Below are positions 7,324 to 15,558 of a stretch of DNA of 64,000 bases, piece by piece. The translations under genes were made by a program, and so were the position numbers. Location of the stretch: positions 55,658 through 119,657 of the forward strand of contig JAUMZQ010000006.1 in NCBI GenBank assembly GCA_030528055.1, read 5' to 3'. Positions within the stretch are counted from its first letter, which is position 1; each line of letters opens with the position of its first letter. The DNA is from Streptococcus sp. Its GTDB lineage: Bacteria > Bacillota > Bacilli > Lactobacillales > Streptococcaceae. The notes under the pieces were generated by a model, which saw nothing but the letters and a program-made list of their open reading frames with translations, was not told the origin of the DNA and ran no database searches.

Positions 7324-9189
7324 ATGAAAAATAAGTTAACAACTTGGTTTCAGGTAGCCGTTCTATCTCTGGGGACTTTTTTATTGGTTTTTTCGGGCAT
7401 TTCAAAAGTAAATGCTGCTGAGCAGAATGATGTTATTACTGAAATAAGTATCAAAAACTCTACTGGTGAGGAATTGACCAAAGGAGTAGATATTTGGGAA
7501 AGTTTTCGACTCCAAGCAAAATTTGTATTGCCAGATAATCAAGTGCATGCAGGGGATACGACCACTATCCAGTTGCCTACAGAACTAGCCTTTAAAGGTT
7601 CGCCAGTTATTGATTTAACAGATGAGAATCAGGAGGTTGTTGCTAAAGGGGTTGTGGATGAAGAGACCAAAACAATTACCCTTACCTACACTGACTATGT
7701 CGAAAAGCAATCTGGAGTGAGAGGAGAATTTTTCTTCTATGTTCAAGTTGACAATCAGGTTGTCAAAGAAGAAAAAGATATTCCAATCAATATTACAGTT
7801 GGTAACAAAGTGATTGTAGCAGGAACCGTTCATTACAATGGGCCACCGAAACAATATGACTCTAAAATTGAAAAGAGTGGTTGGACGGGAACAGACCCAA
7901 ATATCATTCACTACAATATTGCCCTCAATCGCAATATGGAAAATATGCAAGATGTGAGTGTTCAAGATAGTTTGAGCGAGGAAAATCAAGGAGTTGAAAT
8001 CCTCCCAGAAACAGTGAAAATTTATAAGGTTGCTTGGTACTGGGATAATGGAACTTGGGGTCGTTCGTCAACAGAGGATGTGACAGATCAATTTACCGTT
8101 AACTTTACCAATAACAATCGTCAATTTTCTGTTGATTTTGGAGATGTCTCCAATCAAAATGGTTACCTCATTGAATATTCTGTAAAAACTTCTTACAATC
8201 CTACGGATGGTGAGCTATTTACAAACAATGCAATTTTAAAAGCCAATCAACAGGTTGTGACGACCTCTGAATCTAAATTGTATTATCTTCTTGCTGGTGG
8301 GATGTCTGAAGGCTATGTCTTCTCAATCAATCTTCACAAGCAAGATGAGGCAGGAAACAGTCTTGCAGGTGCTCAGTTTGAAGTAGTTCGTGATCGAACA
8401 GGAGTTGTTGTCGGTACTATTACGACTGATGATAGCGGAAATGCGAGTGTTGGTCAACTATTAAGAGACAACTACACTATTCGAGAAGTTAAGGCTCCAG
8501 ATGGTTATACTTCATCTGGTGAAGAGATTAAAATCAGTTCACAAGATTTTGGCAGTGACAAGGCGGTCTCCCGCACAGTCATTAATCAAAAGGCAACTGT
8601 ACCAACTCAAAAAGTAACTTTCAGTAAGGTGAACTTGGATGGTCAAGAAATTGCTGGAGCGCAGATTAAAATCTTTAAAAGTGACAAGGCAGAAGGAACA
8701 GCTCTTCAATCATGGACATCAGAAGCCAATCAATCAAAAGAACTTGATCTTGAAACTGGCGTTTATACATTCCATGAGGAAGCGGCTCCTACAGGTTACT
8801 TGGCTGTAACAGATATTACTTTCCAAGTTAATTCAGACGGAACTGTAACAGTTTTGAACGCCAATAGTAATGCAGTTGAGTATAAAAACGGAAAGTTAGT
8901 CATCACTGATCAGAAAGATCCGAAAAATACTGATTCATCTGACTCACTTGATCCAACATTACCGATTCAACCAGCCTCATTGCCAGAGCAAGATCCAACA
9001 ACTCCCAAAGATTTAGTAATCGCAGAAGATCCGACGGCTACAAAGAATTCGGTTGTCACAGGTGATCCAGCTAAAAGTAAAAGAATTTTACCTTCAACAG
9101 GAACATTGTCAAGCGTTAGCTTAATATCTATCGGTTTCATTATCGTTTCTATTGTTAGTCTTGGCTATGGAGTTGTCAAGAAAAAATAA
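7324..9189 (+). CDS. LPXTG-anchored adhesin with collagen-binding-type and SpaA-type domains
   Basis: This is a 621-residue surface protein. A signal peptide covers residues 1 to about 32 (cleavage near VNA-AEQ). Residues of about 35-320 resemble the paired Ig-like adhesin and collagen-binding domains of the Cna/SdrG type. Two SpaA/Cna_B-like domains follow at about 330-420 (LAGAQFEVVRD to VKAPDGYT) and 428-520 (IAGAQIKIFKS to EEAAPTGYL). Each has the Lys and Glu positions typical of intramolecular isopeptide bonds. A Pro/Thr/Asp-rich spacer leads to LPSTG at 589-593, a hydrophobic stretch and VKKK, so sortase should link it to peptidoglycan. No sortase or pilin gene is adjacent, so it looks like a stand-alone adhesin. 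The ligand is not known. Confidence 0.88.
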   Translation: MKNKLTTWFQVAVLSLGTFLLVFSGISKVNAAEQNDVITEISIKNSTGEELTKGVDIWESFRLQAKFVLPDNQVHAGDTTTIQLPTELAFKGSPVIDLTDENQEVVAKGVVDEETKTITLTYTDYVEKQSGVRGEFFFYVQVDNQVVKEEKDIPINITVGNKVIVAGTVHYNGPPKQYDSKIEKSGWTGTDPNIIHYNIALNRNMENMQDVSVQDSLSEENQGVEILPETVKIYKVAWYWDNGTWGRSSTEDVTDQFTVNFTNNNRQFSVDFGDVSNQNGYLIEYSVKTSYNPTDGELFTNNAILKANQQVVTTSESKLYYLLAGGMSEGYVFSINLHKQDEAGNSLAGAQFEVVRDRTGVVVGTITTDDSGNASVGQLLRDNYTIREVKAPDGYTSSGEEIKISSQDFGSDKAVSRTVINQKATVPTQKVTFSKVNLDGQEIAGAQIKIFKSDKAEGTALQSWTSEANQSKELDLETGVYTFHEEAAPTGYLAVTDITFQVNSDGTVTVLNANSNAVEYKNGKLVITDQKDPKNTDSSDSLDPTLPIQPASLPEQDPTTPKDLVIAEDPTATKNSVVTGDPAKSKRILPSTGTLSSVSLISIGFIIVSIVSLGYGVVKKK

Positions 9190-9197
9190 TCAGTTAT

Positions 9198-9236
9198 AAA
9201 CAAGCACTGTTTTTATAGTGTTTGTTTATTTTTTTT
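9198..9236 (+). terminator. Terminator after the LPSTG adhesin gene
   Basis: AAACAAGCACT pairs with AGTGTTTGTTT (one wobble pair), then a long T-run follows. Confidence 0.8.
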
Positions 9237-9325
9237 GACAAAATTAACGAATATAGCAGTTCGATTTTTTAATAATATTGATAGAATAATCAATCGTTTA
9301 GGATATAATAGAGTTATCTCAAAAA

Positions 9326-9412
9326 ATGGCTAATATTGAAGCAGTTGTTATGGATGAAAACGAGTGTTGCAATCAATTAGCTATCTTACAAAAATGTAAG
9401 AATTCCAGATAA
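9326..9412 (+). pseudogene. Possible remnant of a CsoR-type metal sensor
   Basis: A 28-codon frame begins MANIEAVVMDENECCNQLAI. The pattern of acidic residues, paired Cys and QLA resembles the helix of CsoR/RcnR-family repressors that carries the metal-binding Cys. After the TAA, a further short frame (MKDKVMVGMVEEG) would fit a later part of the same fold. No ribosome binding site is visible. The resemblance is by eye and weak; it may equally be chance. Confidence 0.15.
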
Positions 9413-9524
9413 AAATGAAAGATAAAGTTATGGTAGGAATGGTAGAAGAAGGGTAAGATAGAGGTAGAAAGAAAGAGAAAGCAAAGACAAACAATGTTGT
9501 CGATGCTTAGAAAGGATATTTACC

Positions 9525-9656
9525 ATGAAAACCAAACTATTCCAAAACAAAGAACGCTTTCCAAAAACTATTAAAATACCTAAAGAAGAAGTTGAAAAAA
9601 CAAAACTGGGCTGTGCCTCTAGTAACTATTATTTCTGGTTACAATACAGCCATTAA
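9525..9656 (+). CDS. Possible small open frame or frameshifted fragment before bceA
   Basis: AAAGGA stands 8 bases before an ATG opening 43 codons (MKTKLFQNKERFPKT and on). In the +1 frame, from about 9559, an open stretch continues through KKQNWAVPLVTIISGYN and a moderately hydrophobic tail to a TAG at 9724-9726, overlapping the bceA start. Removing one T near 9558-9560 would join the two frames into a basic protein of about 66 residues with a hydrophobic segment. Either a small peptide or a broken small gene is possible. I recognise no family. Confidence 0.25.
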   Translation: MKTKLFQNKERFPKTIKIPKEEVEKTKLGCASSNYYFWLQYSH

Positions 9657-9713
9657 TATCAGCTTTCTAATCAAAAATCTAAAACTACTACAATCAAAAG
9701 GAGATTATTCATC

Positions 9714-10481
9714 ATGTCATTGTTAGATGTTCAGCACATTCAAAAAATATACAAAACACGTTTTCAAGGAAGCCAAGTAGAAGCCTTAAAGGATATCCAT
9801 TTCACAGTGGAACAAGGAGAATACGTTGCTATCATGGGAGAGTCGGGTTCAGGGAAGTCAACTCTCCTCAATATCCTAGCTATGTTGGATAAACCGACAG
9901 AAGGTCGAGTGTTTCTTAATGGAGTAGACACAGCTAACATTAAAAATAGCCAAGCCTCTAGTTTTCGCCGTGAAAAATTAGGTTTTGTCTTTCAAGATTT
10001 CAACTTGTTGGATACTCTATCTGTTAAGGATAATATCTTACTACCACTCGTATTGTCTCGTCGTCCGATTACGGAGATGATGAAGAAGTTGGTGACGGTT
10101 TGTAATGAGTTAGGAATTAATCAGCTACAGGAGAAATTTCCTTATGAGATTTCAGGAGGGCAGAAGCAACGAGTGGCAGTGGCACGTGCGATTATCACTC
10201 AGCCAGAGATTTTGTTAGCAGATGAGCCGACAGGTGCTTTGGATTCGAAATCTTCTGCTACTTTGTTGGATTTGTTTGACACGATTAATCAGACGGGACA
10301 GACGATTTTGATGGTTACGCACTCAACATCAGCGGCTAGTCGAGCGAAGCGAATTTTATTTATTAAGGATGGTATCTTATACAATCAGATTTTCCGAGGC
10401 GATAAGACGGAGAGACAGATGTTTCAAGAAATCTCAGATACCTTGACAGTGATGGCAAGTGAGGTGGAGCGTCATGTTTAA
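9714..10481 (+). CDS. bceA: BceA-type ABC transporter ATP-binding protein
   Basis: This is a 255-residue ATPase of the MacB/BceA class. The Walker A is GESGSGKST at 42-50, the Q-loop VFQDFNLLD, the signature ISGGQKQR and the Walker B LLADEPTGALDS. GESGSGKST and the ADEPTGALD form are typical of ATPases that pair with FtsX-like permeases. AAAGGAG lies upstream. The next gene is its BceB permease, overlapping by 8 bases. Such pairs confer resistance to bacitracin and other wall-active peptides and usually signal to a BceRS two-component system; none lies nearby in this window. Confidence 0.88.
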   Translation: MSLLDVQHIQKIYKTRFQGSQVEALKDIHFTVEQGEYVAIMGESGSGKSTLLNILAMLDKPTEGRVFLNGVDTANIKNSQASSFRREKLGFVFQDFNLLDTLSVKDNILLPLVLSRRPITEMMKKLVTVCNELGINQLQEKFPYEISGGQKQRVAVARAIITQPEILLADEPTGALDSKSSATLLDLFDTINQTGQTILMVTHSTSAASRAKRILFIKDGILYNQIFRGDKTERQMFQEISDTLTVMASEVERHV

Positions 10482-12483
10482 ACTGATCAATAAATTAGCT
10501 GTTTCGAACCTTATTAAGAATCGGAAACTCTACTATCCATTTGCTTTAGCAACCTGTATATCAGTGGCGATTACGTATATTTTTTATTCTCTGACTTTTA
10601 ATCCCAATCTGCCTAAATTAGAAGGAGCTGGACAAGTTTTAATGGTGTTAGGTTTGGGAATTGTAATTGTCAATATATCTGTCTATAACATCGTACTGTA
10701 TGCCAACGGTTTTGTCATGAAGAATCGTTCCAAAGAACTGGGACTTTATGGCATGTTGGGATTGAATAAAAGGCATTTATTTCTAATGGTGTTCACTGAA
10801 CTATTTCTATTTGGGATAGTTACGGTCATCTTAGGTGTCATCTTAGGGATATTTTTTGACAATTTATTCTACGCACTGCTGTTAAAACTCATGGGGCTGA
10901 CGGTTGTACTAGCTTCTACGATTCAACTGCCTGTTATTATATTTGTATTTATTACATATATTGTAATCTTTTTAATGTTAGTTATAGCAAATGGCTGGCG
11001 TATTTTCCGCTTTAATCCATTGCAGCTCTCTAAGGAGAAAAACAGTGGTGAAAAGAAAAGTCGTTTTCTTGTGTTAAAAGCGATTATAGGACTTTGCTCT
11101 TTGTCATTTGGTTATTATCTCGCACTCAGCGTAACGAATCCTTTGGTAGCCATTGTTACTTTCTTTGTCGCAGTACTTTTTGTAATTTTAGGAACCTATC
11201 TATTGTTTAGTGCTGGAATCACTGTTTTTCTTAAGTTATTGCAAAAAAATAAAAGGTATTACTATCAACCTAATAACTTCATTTCTGTATCCAATTTAGT
11301 TTTTCGGATGAAAAAAAATGCGATGGGGCTTGCAACCATTTCCATTTTGTCTACCATGGTCTTAGTGACTCTAGTAGGTGGGGCAAATTTGTATGCAGGT
11401 AAGGATTACATGCAAAAAATGTTTTTCCCGCAGGATATCTCTATTTATAGTAGAGGAACAAATGATAGAAATCCGGTTACAAAAGAGCAAATGAATCAAC
11501 TGATAGCAGAGTTTGCATCAGAAAATCATTTGGAAGTTCAGTATAGTCATGCCTTTCAAATAGAGACCATTGGGATAAAGGAGAGAAAGGGAAATCAATT
11601 TCAGTTCTATTCTAAGGATGAAGTATTTGTTACTCCTAACACTTACGCACTGTTATTTTCTAGTGAAGACTACCAATCATTAACAGGTGAAGATTTAAAA
11701 CTCTCCGACAATGAAGCACTCGTTTTTACTAAAGGCATTGACTTAGGTGATAGCAAGCATATTAATTTAGATGGACAAGACTTAGAAATTCGGAAAAAGT
11801 TGAAGGAGAATTTCCTTTTTGGACACGTTCCAGATGATTATAGTATTATCATACCTCAAAGCATGTATATAGTCCTCAACAATCCAGAAAAATTTGTTGA
11901 GAATTATCATTCCTCTTTTAATGGTTCAAAAAGTGTTTACGGAGGTTTGAACGTTAAAGGGACACTAAAAGAGAAAATGAAGTTGAACGAAGCTCTACAA
12001 GAAAAGTTGAATCAATTTAACCAAACCTTGCCAGAAACGAGTTCTGGTGTATATGGCTCTGAAAGAGAAAGTTCCAAACTAGAGCTGAATGGTGCGTTAG
12101 GTAGTTTGATTTTCATTGGGTTGTTTCTATCACTTGTCTTTATGATGGGGGCTGTCTTGGTTATCTATTATAAACAAATTTCAGAAGGATACGAGGATAG
12201 AGAGCGCTTTGTGATTTTACAAAAAGTTGGTTTAGATGAAAAACAAACTCGTAAAACGATTCATAAACAGGTATTGACTGTATTCTTTCTACCGCTTATT
12301 TTCTCATTTATTCATCTCACATTTGCTTATCATATGATTAGTTTAATATTGAGAATCCTAGGCGTCTTGAATACTGAGTTAGCCCTTATTGTAACCTTAC
12401 TGGTTTGCTTTGTATTCTTTGTTATTTACGTAACTGTTTTCCTAATCACTTCACGTAGTTATCGTAAAATTGTATCTTTATAG
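10474..12483 (+). CDS. bceB: BceB-type ABC transporter permease
   Basis: The start at 10474 (MFKLINKLAV) has GGTGGAG upstream and overlaps the bceA stop by 8 bases; a longer frame from 10459 lacks support. The 669-residue product has about ten membrane segments with a large extracytoplasmic loop at roughly 305-540, the hallmark of BceB sensors and exporters of wall-active peptides. It is a paralogue of the truncated permease at 1-1341: membrane parts are near-identical in places while the large loop is diverged, which suggests different peptide specificity. Resistance to bacitracin-like compounds is the family role; the actual substrate is unknown. Confidence 0.88.
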   Translation: MFKLINKLAVSNLIKNRKLYYPFALATCISVAITYIFYSLTFNPNLPKLEGAGQVLMVLGLGIVIVNISVYNIVLYANGFVMKNRSKELGLYGMLGLNKRHLFLMVFTELFLFGIVTVILGVILGIFFDNLFYALLLKLMGLTVVLASTIQLPVIIFVFITYIVIFLMLVIANGWRIFRFNPLQLSKEKNSGEKKSRFLVLKAIIGLCSLSFGYYLALSVTNPLVAIVTFFVAVLFVILGTYLLFSAGITVFLKLLQKNKRYYYQPNNFISVSNLVFRMKKNAMGLATISILSTMVLVTLVGGANLYAGKDYMQKMFFPQDISIYSRGTNDRNPVTKEQMNQLIAEFASENHLEVQYSHAFQIETIGIKERKGNQFQFYSKDEVFVTPNTYALLFSSEDYQSLTGEDLKLSDNEALVFTKGIDLGDSKHINLDGQDLEIRKKLKENFLFGHVPDDYSIIIPQSMYIVLNNPEKFVENYHSSFNGSKSVYGGLNVKGTLKEKMKLNEALQEKLNQFNQTLPETSSGVYGSERESSKLELNGALGSLIFIGLFLSLVFMMGAVLVIYYKQISEGYEDRERFVILQKVGLDEKQTRKTIHKQVLTVFFLPLIFSFIHLTFAYHMISLILRILGVLNTELALIVTLLVCFVFFVIYVTVFLITSRSYRKIVSL

Positions 12484-12511
12484 AACGTAAAAAATTATCC
12501 TATAAAAAATT

Positions 12512-12597
12512 AAAAGAGTTGAGAATGTACCAAGCACTTTTCCAATGTTGTAGTAAAACAACTAGGAGAATGCGGGACACACTTCTTAGCTCTTTTT
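12512..12597 (+). terminator. Long-range hairpin with U-run after bceB (terminator or structured RNA)
   Basis: AAAAGAGTTGAGAA at 12512-12525 pairs, with wobbles, to TTCTTAGCTCTTTT at 12583-12596, closing about 57 bases that contain a smaller GTTG/CAAC hairpin at 12547-12562. A T-run ends it. It may be just the bceB terminator, but the large loop is unusual. Confidence 0.5.
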
Positions 12598-12604
12598 ATA
12601 AGTA

Positions 12605-12633
12605 TTTCAGAAAAGTATAAAATATGATACAAT
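12605..12633 (+). promoter_or_regulatory. Promoter of the amino acid permease gene
   Basis: TTTCAG, a 17-base spacer and TACAAT, with an extended -10 TG one base before the hexamer. It lies right after the bceB terminator and 36 bases before the ATG. Confidence 0.6.
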
Positions 12634-12668
12634 TAGAATTCTGAATAATTTAGGAGTTAGTGTTATCT

Positions 12669-14069
12669 ATGGATATTTTTAGAAAAAAAGATGTGAGTAA
12701 AACTCGAACAAGCATGCACCGTCATCTCAAGATTTGGGATTTAGTTTTATTAGGAATTGGTGCAATGGTAGGAACAGGAATTTTTACTATCACAGGTACA
12801 GCAGCAGCGACCTTGGCAGGACCTTCTCTTGTTATTTCAATCGTTATTTCAGCCCTTTGCGTCAGTATTTCGGCTCTTTTTTATGCAGAATTTGCCTCAA
12901 GAATTCCAGCAACAGGAGGAGCATATAGTTATCTTTATGCAGTTTTGGGAGAATTTCCCGCTTGGCTAGCTGGTTGGTTTACAATTATGGAATTTATGAC
13001 CGCTGTCTCTGGGGTAGCTTCTGGTTGGAGCTCTTATCTAAAGGGACTATTGAATGGCTTTGGGGTTCGACTTCCTCAAGCTCTCAATGGAACATTTGAT
13101 TTGCAAGCGGGGACCTACATCGATGTATTACCAATCTTAGTTTTAGTGTTTGTAACTGGTGTTGTATTACTAAATTCCAAGGCAGCCTTAAGATTCAATT
13201 CATTTTTGGTTGTCTTGAAATTTTCAGCTCTTGTCTTGTTTATAGTAGTGGGAATCTTTTTTGTTAAAACCGAAAATTGGGCTCATTTTGCACCATTTGG
13301 ATTTGGAAAATTTTATGGTGGAAATGTTGGTATTATGGCTGGAGCCTCCCTTATGTTTTTTGCTTTTCTTGGTTTTGAATCAATTTCCATGGCAGTGGAT
13401 GAAATCAAAGAACCTCAAAAAAATATACCAAGAGGAATTGTACTTTCACTTAGTATCGTCACCATTCTTTATATTCTAGTGACATTAGTTTTAACTGGGA
13501 TTGTTCATTATACTAAGTTAAATGTGTCTGATGCAGTAGCTTTTGCTTTGCGAAGCGCCAAGTTAGATTGGTTGGCTCACTATGTTTCAGTAGTAGCGAT
13601 TTTAACTCTAATTACAGTCTGTATCTCTATGACCTATGCTTTATCACGTATGATTTATAGCATTGCGCGTGATGGTTTGCTACCTAAAACTTTTAGGCAT
13701 TTAACAAAGCTGAGTCGTGTCCCTAAAAATGCTACTATTTTAGTAGGAATTGGCTCGGCTATTTGTGCAGGAGTATTTCCTTTAGCTAGCATTGCTTCCT
13801 TTCTAAATATCTGTACCTTGGCTTATTTGATGATGCTTGCCTTTGCCATTCTCAAATTACGCAAGGAAAAGGGCATGCCGAAAGCTGGAGAATTTAAGAC
13901 ACCATTGGTGCCATTGACTCCGATTCTATCTATTGTGATTTGCTTATCATTTATGACACAATATAGTGTAGATACTTGGATTGCTTTTGGTATCGCTTTA
14001 TTGATTGGAACAATCATTTACTATATCTACGGTTATCGTCATTCAGAACTTTATTTAAAAGATCAGTAA
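12669..14069 (+). CDS. Amino acid permease, APC superfamily (YfnA/CAT-like)
   Basis: This protein has about 466 residues and twelve membrane helices. The APC signature near residues 25-45 is GIGAMVGTGIFTITGTAAA, and FYAEFASRIPATGGAYSY follows at about 75-95. It is a proton-coupled amino acid uptake protein, most like cationic amino acid transporters. ATG at 12669 is preferred because homologues begin M(D/N)IFRKK; the GTG at 12660 is closer to TAGGAG and is also possible. It has its own promoter and is not linked to a pathway, so the substrate is unresolved. It is a conserved streptococcal gene. Confidence 0.88.
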   Translation: MDIFRKKDVSKTRTSMHRHLKIWDLVLLGIGAMVGTGIFTITGTAAATLAGPSLVISIVISALCVSISALFYAEFASRIPATGGAYSYLYAVLGEFPAWLAGWFTIMEFMTAVSGVASGWSSYLKGLLNGFGVRLPQALNGTFDLQAGTYIDVLPILVLVFVTGVVLLNSKAALRFNSFLVVLKFSALVLFIVVGIFFVKTENWAHFAPFGFGKFYGGNVGIMAGASLMFFAFLGFESISMAVDEIKEPQKNIPRGIVLSLSIVTILYILVTLVLTGIVHYTKLNVSDAVAFALRSAKLDWLAHYVSVVAILTLITVCISMTYALSRMIYSIARDGLLPKTFRHLTKLSRVPKNATILVGIGSAICAGVFPLASIASFLNICTLAYLMMLAFAILKLRKEKGMPKAGEFKTPLVPLTPILSIVICLSFMTQYSVDTWIAFGIALLIGTIIYYIYGYRHSELYLKDQ

Positions 14070-14076
14070 AAAATAG

Positions 14077-14104
14077 TTTACTTCCTTTTTCTTAATGATA
14101 TAAT
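14077..14104 (+). promoter_or_regulatory. Promoter of the GNAT-DUF2829-SDR-ASCH cluster
   Basis: TTTACT, a 16-base spacer and TATAAT, with an extended -10 (TG one base upstream). It lies 29 bases before the GNAT start codon. Confidence 0.6.
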
Positions 14105-14133
14105 ATAGTAAGTAGGAAAGAAGTGATATTAAA

Positions 14134-14562
14134 ATGATAAGATATGCAAAAGCAGAAGATGCTACAGCTATTCATTCTCTAAATAAGTTAAGTCTAGGTT
14201 ACGATTATCCTATTTCACAAATGAAACAGCAATTTACAGAACTCTTGGACAAAGAAAATCATCTCTTTCTTGTTGCGCTTGATGATAGACAGGAAGTGGT
14301 TGGCTACCTTCATGCAACTTCCTATGAGTGCTTGTATTTCCCCCAGATACTGAACTTGATGGCTTTAGCCGTAAAGAAAGATTTTCAAGGACAAGGATAT
14401 GGAAAAGAACTCATGCAATTTCTCAAAAAAGAAGGAAGAAAATTAGGTTACGGTGGAATTCGCATTAATACAGGAATCTACCGAGAAGCAGCACATCATT
14501 TTTATCATTCTCTGGGATGCATCGAAAAAAAAGAACAAAAACGTTTTTATTGGGAATTTTAG
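14134..14562 (+). CDS. GNAT family N-acetyltransferase
   Basis: This 142-residue protein has the single-domain GNAT fold. An N-terminal MIRYAKAEDATAIHSL is typical. The acetyl-CoA loop is Q-G-Q-G-Y-G-K in KKDFQGQGYGKELM at about residues 86-99, and the C-terminal YHSLGCIEKKEQKRFYW matches the last strands. It transfers acetyl from acetyl-CoA to an amine; the acceptor cannot be predicted. It is first in a four-gene cluster with 19 bases to the next gene. The family call is strong. Confidence 0.85.
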   Translation: MIRYAKAEDATAIHSLNKLSLGYDYPISQMKQQFTELLDKENHLFLVALDDRQEVVGYLHATSYECLYFPQILNLMALAVKKDFQGQGYGKELMQFLKKEGRKLGYGGIRINTGIYREAAHHFYHSLGCIEKKEQKRFYWEF

Positions 14563-14581
14563 ATAGGAAAAAGGAGAAAAA

Positions 14582-14818
14582 ATGACATTTGAAGAAATTT
14601 TACCAGGTTTAAAATTAAAAAAGAAATACGTTCGTTCTGGTTGGGCAGGTGCTGAAAACTATGTTCAACTATTTGATCGTCTTAACATTGATGGTCGTTC
14701 TTTAGAAGTAACACCTTATTTTTTAATTAATGTTTCAGGTGAAGGAGAAGGTTTTTCGATGTGGAGCCCTACTACCTGTGATGTATTAGCGACAGATTGG
14801 GTAGAAGTTGATGACTAA
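14582..14818 (+). CDS. DUF2829 / Tad2-like small protein
   Basis: This 78-residue protein matches DUF2829: an N-terminal FEEILPGLKLKKKYVRSGW, a central beta-rich part with a Y-x-Q-L strand, and a C-terminal SMWSPTTCDVLATDWVEVDD. DUF2829 contains Tad2, a phage protein that sequesters the Thoeris immune signal; homologues also occur as ordinary chromosomal genes in streptococci. Here the neighbours are metabolic, not phage-like, and the downstream SDR gene overlaps it by 8 bases. Nucleotide or small-ligand binding is possible; an anti-defence role is not shown. GGAG precedes the ATG. Confidence 0.75.
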   Translation: MTFEEILPGLKLKKKYVRSGWAGAENYVQLFDRLNIDGRSLEVTPYFLINVSGEGEGFSMWSPTTCDVLATDWVEVDD

Positions 14819-15509
14819 AATTGCTTTAGTAACAGGAGTTAGCTCAGGTATTGGACTTGCTCAAGCTCAACTTTTATTGAAAAACAATTGGTCTGTGTAT
14901 GGTGTAGATAAAGCAAACGGACCCGAATTATCAGGAAATTTTCATTTTTTACAACTAGATTTAACCAATGACTTACAAATTTTATTTGATTGGTTGCCGA
15001 AAGTGGATTTGCTTTGCAATACGGCAGGAATTTTGGACGATTACCTTCCGCTAGATAAAGTGACAGATAAAGCGTGGACTGAGTTATTTGAAATTAATCT
15101 TGTAGTACCAATGAAATTAACACAATTTTATTTAAAAAAGATGCTGAAAGAAAACTCAGGGATTATCATCAACATGTGCTCTATTGCAAGTTTTTTAGCT
15201 GGAGGAGGTGGAGCAGCTTACACAGCTTCTAAACATGCTTTGGCAGGATTGACCAAACAAACTGCTTTAGATTATGCTAAAAGTGGTGTTCAAGTGTTTG
15301 GACTAGCTCCTGGTGCGGTAAAAACAAAGATGACAGCTAGTGATTTTGAACCAGGTGGTTTATCTCAGTGGGTGGCAGATGAAACTCCAATTAAGCGTTG
15401 GATTGAACCTCAAGAAGTTGCCGAATTAACTCTTTTTCTAGCCAGTGGACAAGCTCAAGCTATGCAAGGAGAAATTATTAAACTAGATGGTGGTTGGAGT
15501 TTGAAGTAG
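14811..15509 (+). CDS. Short-chain dehydrogenase/reductase
   Basis: This 232-residue SDR begins at the ATG at 14811, overlapping the DUF2829 stop; the TTG at 14808 is not needed. The NAD(P) motif is TGVSSGIG at about 8-15, the NNAG equivalent is NTAG, and the catalytic Ser lies in MCSIAS with YTASK (Tyr and Lys) following. The C-terminal GEIIKLDGGWS is typical of the FabG-like classical SDR group. It probably reduces a ketone or aldehyde with NAD(P)H, substrate unknown. It lacks the fatty-acid cluster context of true FabG. Confidence 0.85.
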   Translation: MTKIALVTGVSSGIGLAQAQLLLKNNWSVYGVDKANGPELSGNFHFLQLDLTNDLQILFDWLPKVDLLCNTAGILDDYLPLDKVTDKAWTELFEINLVVPMKLTQFYLKKMLKENSGIIINMCSIASFLAGGGGAAYTASKHALAGLTKQTALDYAKSGVQVFGLAPGAVKTKMTASDFEPGGLSQWVADETPIKRWIEPQEVAELTLFLASGQAQAMQGEIIKLDGGWSLK

Positions 15510-15558
15510 TGACCAACAAACTAAATAAATATTTATAAAATAGTTAGGGGATAAAATT

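Larger units (their letters stand above)
9237..9713. other. 477-base stretch without a confident gene, upstream of bceAB
   Basis: The region holds a TATAAT box at 9304-9309 with TTGATA 20 bases upstream (too long for a good promoter), two short open frames described separately, and purine-rich sequence at about 9420-9490. It looks like decayed coding sequence rather than a designed leader. The bceA ribosome binding site AAAGGAG is at the end. No BceS/BceR genes are present here. Confidence 0.4.

Noticed and set aside
7324-9189. Pilus operon
   Set aside because: Only one SpaA-domain protein; no pilin-specific sortase or second pilin is adjacent.
12512-12597. T-box riboswitch upstream of the amino acid permease
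   Set aside because: Too short, and the conserved T-box sequence and specifier stem are missing.
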